From Rhodospirillales bacterium (GTDB lineage: Bacteria > Pseudomonadota > Alphaproteobacteria > Rhodospirillales > Casp-alpha2), in assembly GCA_018662225.1 (NCBI GenBank), contig JABJGO010000012.1, positions 1 to 49,245 of the forward strand: 49,245 nucleotides of DNA. The letters run 5' to 3'. A model generated the notes under the pieces. The model saw nothing but the letters and a program-made list of their open reading frames with translations. It searched no databases and was not told the origin of the DNA. Positions 43,191-49,245 of the stretch are shown here, piece after piece (the first letter of the stretch is position 1; every line of letters begins with the position of its first letter). Position numbers and translations under genes: made by a program.

Positions 43191-44558
43191 ATGACCAATT
43201 CAACAAACACCGATACGCAGGCATTGAAAAAGAAGATATCAGATGCCGGGGTCAAATATCTACTGCCCAGTTACGTAGACATGCATGGGGCATCGAAGAG
43301 TAAGATGGTTCCTATCGATCATTTCGACCGCATGATGTCAGGATCGGAACTTTGCACCGGCGCGGCTCTGGACGGAGTGCCACAAATCATTAGTGACGAA
43401 GAGGTCGCCGCGCACCCAGATCCGGATTCATGCCATATCTTACCTTGGCAGCGCGATGTGGCTTGGTTCGCCAGTGATTTATGGTGTGAAGGGAAGCCGT
43501 TTGAGCCGTGCAGCCGTAATATCCTGAAACGAGTTCTGGCAGATGCAGCGAGTATGGGATACGGCATCAATCTGGGGTTCGAAGCGGAGTTCTTCGTATT
43601 TCGCGATGATGAGAACGGCGAATGCCTTCCCGTCAGTACCCGCGATAACCTGTCGAAGCCTGCATACGATGTACCGCGATTGTTGGAAAACCTGCCATGG
43701 CTCGGTGAACTGGTTGATGCCATGAACGAATTGGGCTGGGATGTATACTCGCTGGACCATGAGGACGGTGTTGGTCAGTTCGAGATTGATTTTGCTTATG
43801 ATGATAGTCTCGTGACGTCCGACAGGTTCGTATTTTTCAGGCGATTAGCAGATGAAATCGCACGGAAGCATGGCGCTTTCGCGACGTTCATGCCCAAACC
43901 ATTTGGCGACTTCGCCGGCAGTGGCGCCCATTATAACATGTCCATCCGTGATCTTGAATCCGGGAAAAACTTGTTCGAAGCCAAAGACGGCGCTGACCCG
44001 CGAAACTGTGACCTGGGCGACATTGGATATAACTTTATCGCAGGAATTTTGCGTCACTTGCCCGCGATTTCAGCGGTTATCGCGCCTACCGTAAACAGCT
44101 ACAAGCGTTTGATCATGAAGGGAAGTAATTCAGGATTTACTTGGGCTCCGGTGTTCCAGTGCTACGGTGACAACAATCGAACCAACACAATCCGTATTCC
44201 CATGGGCGGTGGCCGTGTTGAACTTCGAGCCGTCGACCCCATGTGTAACCCTTACCTTGCGGCCGCATTCGTGATTGCGGCTGGCCTGGAAGGTATACGT
44301 GACAACCTTGATCCGGGCGAGCCAAATCGAGATAACATGTATGAGAAAACACCTGAGGAACTCACTGATCTCGGGATCGGAATGCTCCCAAGAACGTTAG
44401 GCGAAGCGCTGGACGCATTTGAAGCTGATTCCCTGGGTAAACAGGTCTTTGGTGACAAGATGCATAACGCATGGCTGACGTACAAAAAAGATGAGTGGTT
44501 GAGCTATCTGAACCACGTATCCGACTGGGAAAAAGAAAAGTATCTACGCTTTTTCTAA
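43191..44558 (+). CDS. Type III glutamine synthetase-like / gamma-glutamylmethylamide synthetase-like protein
   Basis: A 455-residue glutamine-synthetase-fold enzyme. ATG 43191 is chosen over 43125 because AGGGGA lies nine bases before it and homology begins there (YLLPSYVDMHGASKSKMVP). Catalytic blocks are GFEAEFFVF, GQFEIDFAY, GSGAHYNMS, NSYKRL and NNRTNTIRIP. The family ligates ammonia or a small amine to glutamate with ATP; it includes GlnT and GmaS, which acts on methylamine. TMAO uptake and demethylation elsewhere in the window would fit GmaS, but the choice is inference. The glutaminase gene starts six bases later. Confidence 0.8.
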   Translation: MTNSTNTDTQALKKKISDAGVKYLLPSYVDMHGASKSKMVPIDHFDRMMSGSELCTGAALDGVPQIISDEEVAAHPDPDSCHILPWQRDVAWFASDLWCEGKPFEPCSRNILKRVLADAASMGYGINLGFEAEFFVFRDDENGECLPVSTRDNLSKPAYDVPRLLENLPWLGELVDAMNELGWDVYSLDHEDGVGQFEIDFAYDDSLVTSDRFVFFRRLADEIARKHGAFATFMPKPFGDFAGSGAHYNMSIRDLESGKNLFEAKDGADPRNCDLGDIGYNFIAGILRHLPAISAVIAPTVNSYKRLIMKGSNSGFTWAPVFQCYGDNNRTNTIRIPMGGGRVELRAVDPMCNPYLAAAFVIAAGLEGIRDNLDPGEPNRDNMYEKTPEELTDLGIGMLPRTLGEALDAFEADSLGKQVFGDKMHNAWLTYKKDEWLSYLNHVSDWEKEKYLRFF

Positions 44559-44564
44559 CAAACC

Positions 44565-45518
44565 ATGGCTGTCTCATCCGATCAAAATATCAAAAGCAAC
44601 ATTGAGATAACGGGAAAAATACTGTCTGAAATTTCCAAACTTGCCGAACATGGGTTCGGCAAGGGTACTGTGGCCGATTACATTTCCTCCCTCGGCAAGG
44701 TAAATCCCAATCAATACGGTCTGGCCGTTGTTTACCGTAACGGTGACATTGTTGAGGCGGGCAATTCTGGCACACGTTTCTCTATCCAAAGTGTTTCAAA
44801 ACTTTTCACGTTGACTCTGGCCATGAGATTAGTGGGCCCTGAATTGTGGACGCGGGTCCATCGAAACCCGAGCATGGACCGCTTCAATTCCGTCAGCGAT
44901 CTGGAAAACAACAACGGAATTCCAGGCAATCCATTTGTAAATGCTGGTGCCATAGTTGTATCGGACGCTATTGCTTCCCGTAGCGCGGCGCCCAACCGGA
45001 TCGTATTGGACTTCATGCGCACGTTGTCAGGGCAAAACGACCTCTATGTTGATCAGCAGGTTGCCTTGGATGAAGCGGAGACCGGGCACCGAAATTTCGC
45101 TCTTGCTTACCTGTTAAAAGACTATGGAAACATCAGCAACAAAGTGGACGATGTACTGTCTTTATATTTTCGCCATTGTGCGATTGAGATGAGCTGTACG
45201 GAACTCGCGCAAGCGGCGTTGTATCTCGCCAATGACGGTGTGGATCCAAAGTCAGGGCAGCGTATTGTTTCTGCAGAAGAGACACGAGAATTGAACGCAT
45301 TATTAGTTACGAGTGGTATGTATAATAGTAGCGGTGAGTTTGCATTTCGGGTCGGATTACCAGCGAAAAGTGGTGTGAGTGGCGGCATCTTGGCTATTGT
45401 TCCACAACGGATGGCGATATGTGTCTGGTCCCCAGAATTGGACACAAACGGTAATTCAGTCGTGGGCCAATTGATTCTCGAGTATCTTACTCAAAAGTTA
45501 GGCATTTCTGTTTTCTAA
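44565..45518 (+). CDS. glsA: Glutaminase
   Basis: A 317-residue serine-dependent glutaminase with the beta-lactamase-like fold. The catalytic S-x-x-K is S76-V-S-K79 in RFSIQSVSKLF, NPFVNAGAI and the second-helix ENNNGIPGNPF are family-specific, and the C-terminal SGVSGGILAIVP loop closes the pocket. It converts glutamine to glutamate and ammonia, the reverse sense to the synthetase gene six bases upstream. Side by side they could recycle gamma-glutamyl intermediates rather than run a futile cycle, an inference. Confidence 0.92.
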   Translation: MAVSSDQNIKSNIEITGKILSEISKLAEHGFGKGTVADYISSLGKVNPNQYGLAVVYRNGDIVEAGNSGTRFSIQSVSKLFTLTLAMRLVGPELWTRVHRNPSMDRFNSVSDLENNNGIPGNPFVNAGAIVVSDAIASRSAAPNRIVLDFMRTLSGQNDLYVDQQVALDEAETGHRNFALAYLLKDYGNISNKVDDVLSLYFRHCAIEMSCTELAQAALYLANDGVDPKSGQRIVSAEETRELNALLVTSGMYNSSGEFAFRVGLPAKSGVSGGILAIVPQRMAICVWSPELDTNGNSVVGQLILEYLTQKLGISVF

Positions 45519-45531
45519 GGACTGACACCCT

Positions 45532-46572
45532 ATGTCGAGCAATCCAAGGCCGCTAAATCTGTTATGTTGGGCAGGCTACCAAACGCCTCAGTTTATACAG
45601 GATTTCGAAAAGCGCTGGGATTGTAAGGTGCATGGCGAGGCATTTGACTCAGACATGATCGCGGCTAACCGTATTGTTGACGAACATCATTGGGATATGA
45701 TCAATATTAACAATCCGTATGTCAGAAGTACTCTGTATCCGGCAGGTCGGATATCGTCGCTTGATGGCTTGGGATTCGAAACAGAACGTGAGCGAGATTT
45801 ACCCTGTCTGGATAGATTCCTTCACTGTACGCAATCTCAAGAAGACTCTTCCCTGATAGGAATAGCACAACGTTTCGGTCCGTTTAATCTTGTCATCGAC
45901 AGCAATCAAGTCAGCGCTTCGACGGCGCGTGATGAAGGCTTTTCCATGGCCGATGATCCAAATAACAACCAGAAGTTTGGGGTACTTTTGTACCCGGAGT
46001 TTAATGTAATGCATGCTGCAATCGCATGCGGCATAGACCCTTTCAAGGAAATGTTATCTAGTGATGAGACCCGTGTGGTCAAACGATTGCATGGCTGGAA
46101 TGCCAGTGCGCGTCTGTGTACAAGCAATTATCACGAATTGAATCAGGCGCTCGTTGATGGCCAAATCCGGTTTTATGTAAGTGGCGGTGTGTATACAGCA
46201 GGCGTTGCCCGTAAGGCCGACCATATGAATATTATGTCCGTTACGCCAAATCGTGGTCCCATTGACGGAAAAGGCGGTATTGCATTTGTTGAGGTTACAT
46301 CCATTTGTGCAAAAAGCCCCAACACAGACTTGTCTCACCATTTTATCAATTACATGTTGGAGCCCGATCAATGCCATAAGATAGCATTTGCGGAAGGTGT
46401 CCATAACCCAGTCTCCCAAATGGGTGACCCCAAAGTGATGGCCAAGTTTTCCATTCGTGATTTGGATGCACTTCAATTTTCCACGTTAGACGAGGACATG
46501 GCACACTGTGCTCCTTATCAAACAATACCTAACTTTAGTAGCATACAATCCAAAGTCGATTTCTTAAAATGA
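45532..46572 (+). CDS. PotD-like binding-protein homologue without signal peptide
   Basis: A 346-residue protein of the type II periplasmic-binding fold: LNLLCWAGYQTPQFIQDFEKRWDCKV is the normal mature start of a polyamine-type binding protein, and VSGGVYTAGVARKADHMNIMSVTPNRGPIDGKGGIAFVEV the second lobe. It begins MSSNPRPLNLL, with no signal sequence or in-frame upstream start giving one, so it is predicted cytosolic. It starts 13 bases after glsA. It may sense a solute rather than transport it. Confidence 0.75.
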   Translation: MSSNPRPLNLLCWAGYQTPQFIQDFEKRWDCKVHGEAFDSDMIAANRIVDEHHWDMININNPYVRSTLYPAGRISSLDGLGFETERERDLPCLDRFLHCTQSQEDSSLIGIAQRFGPFNLVIDSNQVSASTARDEGFSMADDPNNNQKFGVLLYPEFNVMHAAIACGIDPFKEMLSSDETRVVKRLHGWNASARLCTSNYHELNQALVDGQIRFYVSGGVYTAGVARKADHMNIMSVTPNRGPIDGKGGIAFVEVTSICAKSPNTDLSHHFINYMLEPDQCHKIAFAEGVHNPVSQMGDPKVMAKFSIRDLDALQFSTLDEDMAHCAPYQTIPNFSSIQSKVDFLK

Positions 46573-46617
46573 TGTCGATAGGAACATGGTTCTACAAGTA
46601 AACAGGAGGCATTATTT

Positions 46618-47307
46618 ATGGCCAATCTACAAATATTGAGCGCCGAAGTTTGCCCGTTTGCCCAACGGTCATTGATTCTGTTGAGTGAAAAGGGACTCGA
46701 TTACGAGCTACAGGAAATCGACTTATCGAACAAGCCGGATGGATTCAATGAAGTATCTCCATATAGCAAGGTTCCGGTTCTTGTACATGGTGATGTGACT
46801 CTCTATGAGTCGTCGATCATCAATGAGTACATCGATGAGGTGTTTTCTGAACCACCGATGATGCCTACGTCCGCTGCCGGACGTGCAGAAGCCAGAATCT
46901 GGATAGATTACGACAACATCAAATTTGTGCCCCTATTCTACAAGGTGTTGCTGGAAAAAGACTTGGACCAGCAGCAAGGTTTGGCGGCGGCCCTGGTTAA
47001 TGCTTTGCTCTTTATCGAACAAAACGTGATGAGTAAACGCCGTGGGGGACGCTACTGGATGGGTGACACTTTTTCGCTAGTCGATATGGCAGTGTACCCC
47101 CACTTCGAACGCCTAGCCGTGTTGGAACATTATCGAGGGATTAGAATTCCAGATAGTTGCGGGGGATTACGCGAATGGATGGCTTGCGTAAGTGAACGAT
47201 CAAGTGTGCAAGAGACAGCCCATGGGACGGATTTTCACATTAAGGCCTATTCCAAATACGCAGATGGCACAGCTAATGGGTCGACAGCCAAAGATATGCG
47301 TACCTAG
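46618..47307 (+). CDS. Glutathione S-transferase family protein
   Basis: A 229-residue protein with an N-terminal thioredoxin-like domain (1-80) bearing C12 in EVCPFAQRS, the omega/beta-type catalytic cysteine, VPVLVHGDVTLYESSIINEYID with the cis-Pro and glutathione-contacting ESS, and a C-terminal helical domain (90-205). AGGAGG lies eight bases before the ATG. Fourth in a same-strand run after the synthetase, glutaminase and binding-protein homologue. Probably detoxification or thiol transfer; substrate open. Confidence 0.85.
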   Translation: MANLQILSAEVCPFAQRSLILLSEKGLDYELQEIDLSNKPDGFNEVSPYSKVPVLVHGDVTLYESSIINEYIDEVFSEPPMMPTSAAGRAEARIWIDYDNIKFVPLFYKVLLEKDLDQQQGLAAALVNALLFIEQNVMSKRRGGRYWMGDTFSLVDMAVYPHFERLAVLEHYRGIRIPDSCGGLREWMACVSERSSVQETAHGTDFHIKAYSKYADGTANGSTAKDMRT

Positions 47308-47408
47308 AAGCAAGATTATTCGATAGAATAGGAGGACTGCGCAAGATAGCATTGCTTCCGCAGTGTCGATGTGAAAACTCAACACCAATTTAAGGCGCGA
47401 TAGTAAAA

Positions 47409-47936
47409 ATGGCGAAACAATCGGCAAAAAATAAAAAAAAACCTGAAAAGAAAAACCCAAAACCCGCCACGGCGCTTAAGACGAGTCAGCAAGATTTTGA
47501 CAAGCTCAGCCGCCAGATATTGGTTCTTTTGCAAGAAGATGGGCGGCGGTCATTTTCCTCGATCGCACGCGAACTAAACGTCTCTGAAGGTGCTGTTCGG
47601 TCTCGTGTCAATTATCTGGAAGAGAACGAGCACCTTCGATTTCTCGCGGTGATTGATCCCGTCAATGTGGGCTACAGGTGTTGGGCAATGCTCGGCATCA
47701 ATGTATCGGCTGGCTCAAGCCCGCATGATTTGGCGACAGAGTTCTCAATGAACCCGAATGCTATATGGGTTGGTGTGGTGGGAGGGACGTTTGATATTAT
47801 GATTGAAATTTGGACCAAATCCCCCGAAGAACTCCAACAGTTTTTGGAAGATTTCTGCCACACCAACAAAAATGTTTCATCTGTAAACACCATGGTGGGT
47901 ATGAGAATGTACAAATGGGGCGCACCCCAAATATAG
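47409..47936 (+). CDS. Lrp/AsnC-family regulator
   Basis: A 175-residue regulator. A lysine-rich tail (KQSAKNKKKPEKKNPK, 1-20) precedes the HTH (FSSIARELNVSEGAVRSRVNYLEE, about 57-80) and an effector domain (RAM fold, 95-170) with GVVGGTFDIMIEIWTKSPEEL. Lrp-type proteins respond to amino acids as octamers. It lies 101 bases after the GST gene and probably controls this cluster, for example through the AT-rich repeat at 43105-43124. The basic tail is longer than usual and could add DNA contact. Confidence 0.88.
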   Translation: MAKQSAKNKKKPEKKNPKPATALKTSQQDFDKLSRQILVLLQEDGRRSFSSIARELNVSEGAVRSRVNYLEENEHLRFLAVIDPVNVGYRCWAMLGINVSAGSSPHDLATEFSMNPNAIWVGVVGGTFDIMIEIWTKSPEELQQFLEDFCHTNKNVSSVNTMVGMRMYKWGAPQI

Positions 47937-47988
47937 ATGACCTTCTGTTAGGCGATGAACGTTTATAACTGTGATTTAGAAATGAAAA

Positions 47989-48026
47989 AGCCCCTGAGAC
48001 ACTGAATTATCAATGTCTCAGGGGCT
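47989..48026. terminator. Bidirectional terminator between the Lrp gene and the minus-strand operon
   Basis: AGCCCCTGAGACA (47989-48001) pairs perfectly with TGTCTCAGGGGCT (48014-48026) over a 12-base loop. On the minus strand it is followed by CTTTTTC, on the plus strand by TCAGTTATTT. The minus direction has the better U tract. Confidence 0.85.
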
Positions 48027-48051
48027 TCAGTTATTTGAGTAGATACGTTTG

Positions 48052-49116
48052 TTAGTTGGCTTCATACGCCTCTTTTAAGAGTGCGCAATCTGTTCCTTCT
48101 TTGAAATCAACTTTTTTGGTCATGAATCCAAACTTGATCCACCAGTCGTTTGTGGTGTTCCAGTTAGCTTCTGCTTGGCCATTTGGTTGGCCGAATGGAG
48201 CTTCGCCGGGAAGTACGCCACAAAAGCGGCCAGCTTGTTCCAGGCCATACATATAGATACCGTTGTCCTCGGTGGGCACGAGAATTGACGCGACATCTTC
48301 TTCCGAAAAGCCGATTGCGTCGCCAATAATTTTTCCGGCTTCAACCGGGTTTGCTCTCCAGTACTCAACAGCGTCAAAAATGGCTTTCGTAGTTTTGACC
48401 GCTGTGTCGCGATGTTTAATTGTGAATGTGTCAGACATGAAGATCGCATCGCCAATGAGGCCCGTTTTTGTCCAGTAATCTTCACGTGAATTACTAACAG
48501 AACGTGCGCCAGGAAGATCAGCCAGGACCTGGGCACCAAACGGATCCCACAGTTCAGCGGCGGCGATCTGACCACTTGTCATGGCCGCAGCAGCATCGCC
48601 CGCAATCAGGTTAACCATCTGAACATCGTCCACACTGACTCCATTTTCCTCGAGCCAAATGGCCACCATGATTTGAGAAAGGCCCCCCTCCAGAATAGCA
48701 ATCTGTTGTCCGATTAGATCGGATGCTTCTTTGATATCGGGGCGAACAACAATATTGTCAGTGCCATTGCTCAAGTTCGTGAAAGAAATGAGTTTGAACC
48801 CCATGTCTTCTGCCGTCGCAATAGGTCCGAATTCAACCGTACTGAAAACAACATCTAGCTGTCCGGATGAAAGTAAGCTGAAGAGCTGAATTGGATCTTC
48901 AATAATGGTGAATTCGAACTCCAGGTCTGGCGCCAGGTTTTTTTCCTGGGCCACATACAAAAAGCCATATCCAGGCCATGTGAAGTGACCGACCCTTACT
49001 TTCTCTTTTGCAACGGCAGTTCCAATGGTGCCGATAGTTAATGCCATGAGTAAAACAGCGCCGATACAAAATCGCGAGAGAGTCCTCGCTACCTTTTTTG
49101 AAACCTCTGAAGTCAT
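48052..49116 (-). CDS. NitT/TauT-type ABC substrate-binding protein (SsuA/NMT1-like)
   Basis: A 354-residue periplasmic protein. ATG 49116 is chosen because AAGGAGA precedes it; a TTG at 49122 falls too near. A signal peptide ends at VAKA near residue 37 and the mature start KVRVGHFTWPGYGFLYVAQEKNL matches sulfonate/nitrate/thiamine-precursor binding proteins. VFSTVEFGPIATAED and AAELWDPFG are the hinge blocks. Ligand could be a sulfonate, a pyrimidine precursor or an amide; not decidable. The gene upstream on the same strand ends in a probable ATPase tail. Confidence 0.85.
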   Translation of the reverse strand: MTSEVSKKVARTLSRFCIGAVLLMALTIGTIGTAVAKEKVRVGHFTWPGYGFLYVAQEKNLAPDLEFEFTIIEDPIQLFSLLSSGQLDVVFSTVEFGPIATAEDMGFKLISFTNLSNGTDNIVVRPDIKEASDLIGQQIAILEGGLSQIMVAIWLEENGVSVDDVQMVNLIAGDAAAAMTSGQIAAAELWDPFGAQVLADLPGARSVSNSREDYWTKTGLIGDAIFMSDTFTIKHRDTAVKTTKAIFDAVEYWRANPVEAGKIIGDAIGFSEEDVASILVPTEDNGIYMYGLEQAGRFCGVLPGEAPFGQPNGQAEANWNTTNDWWIKFGFMTKKVDFKEGTDCALLKEAYEAN

Positions 49117-49166
49117 GTTCAATCTCCTTAGGATTAAAGTGATGTAACCGGTTGTGATGCAGTTTG

Positions 49167-49245
49167 TTAGCTAATGCGCCCCTGAATTTCTTCCCGCATC
49201 ATTGAGTAAAGGCGCTTTTCCATATCCACGTATCCAGGTTCGGTA
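49167..49245 (-). CDS. C-terminus of a probable ABC ATPase (partial at window edge)
   Basis: Minus-strand frame open from the window end to TAA at 49167-49169, giving PGYVDMEKRLYSMMREEIQGRIS. The pattern (F/Y-V-x-(L/M)-x-x-R-(I/L)...LREE(I/V)) is like the tail of NitT/TauT ATPases. It ends 50 bases before the binding-protein start. Too short for a firm call. Confidence 0.5.
   Translation of the reverse strand, partial: TEPGYVDMEKRLYSMMREEIQGRIS

Noticed and set aside
1-49245. CRISPR arrays, prophage genes, toxin-antitoxin pairs and replication origins
   Set aside because: No regular spaced repeats, phage structural genes, paired small toxin-like genes or origin-like sites were seen.

Overview
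This window looks like a chromosomal stretch from a marine, heterotrophic alphaproteobacterium. That is inferred from gene content: TMAO/betaine-type uptake, many ABC transporters for nitrogenous solutes, THF-dependent methyl-transfer proteins, a cobalt-type nitrile hydratase and a TorTSR system. No rRNA or housekeeping marker is present, so the genus cannot be fixed.

Layout. 1-0.7 kb: a decayed IS1182-like insertion sequence. 0.7-6 kb (minus strand): a small exported protein, an SDR epimerase/dehydratase, tRNA-Ser(UGA), an EamA exporter, and an overlapping pair of acyl-CoA ligase and enolase-superfamily enzyme. 6-10.9 kb: a TMAO sensory system, torT <- -> torS -> <- torR, with no TMAO reductase beside it. 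11-16.6 kb: a glycine-betaine-type ABC system (binding protein, ATPase, double-length fused permease) and an MFS carrier. The binding protein, the position beside torR and two tor-box-like decamers in the shared intergenic region point to a TMAO importer (TmoXVW-like) controlled by TorR.

16.6-28.7 kb: a complete LivFGMHK-type ABC transporter (minus), two tandem cupins and a UGT-type glycosyltransferase (minus), then on the plus strand GcvT-like / O-methyltransferase / GcvT-like / FAD oxidoreductase. Free-standing GcvT-like and DAO-like proteins side by side resemble a split dimethylglycine/sarcosine dehydrogenase, so I infer oxidation and one-carbon salvage of an imported methylated compound. 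I do not recognise this cluster as described.

28.8-30.7 kb: a small RRM protein with a structured leader, the eroded remains of a sensor kinase/Hpt/receiver region, and an HTH regulator. 30.7-41 kb: a polyamine-type ABC system (Tat-exported binding protein, two permeases, ATPase) interleaved with two paralogous cytoplasmic metallophosphoesterases carrying a long unassigned C-terminal domain, followed by nitrile hydratase alpha, beta and accessory genes. 41-49.2 kb: an EamA transporter, a small exported protein, a type III glutamine synthetase-like gene (the family that includes gamma-glutamylmethylamide synthetase), glutaminase, a binding-protein homologue without a signal peptide, a GST, an Lrp/AsnC regulator, and a minus-strand NitT/TauT-type binding protein followed by the end of a probable ATPase gene.

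The theme is acquisition and demethylation or deamination of small nitrogen compounds. The best candidates for undescribed biology are the paired metallophosphoesterase fusions around the polyamine-type transporter and nitrile hydratase, and the GcvT-OMT-GcvT-DAO cluster. The best supported regulatory link is TorTSR to the Tmo-like importer.
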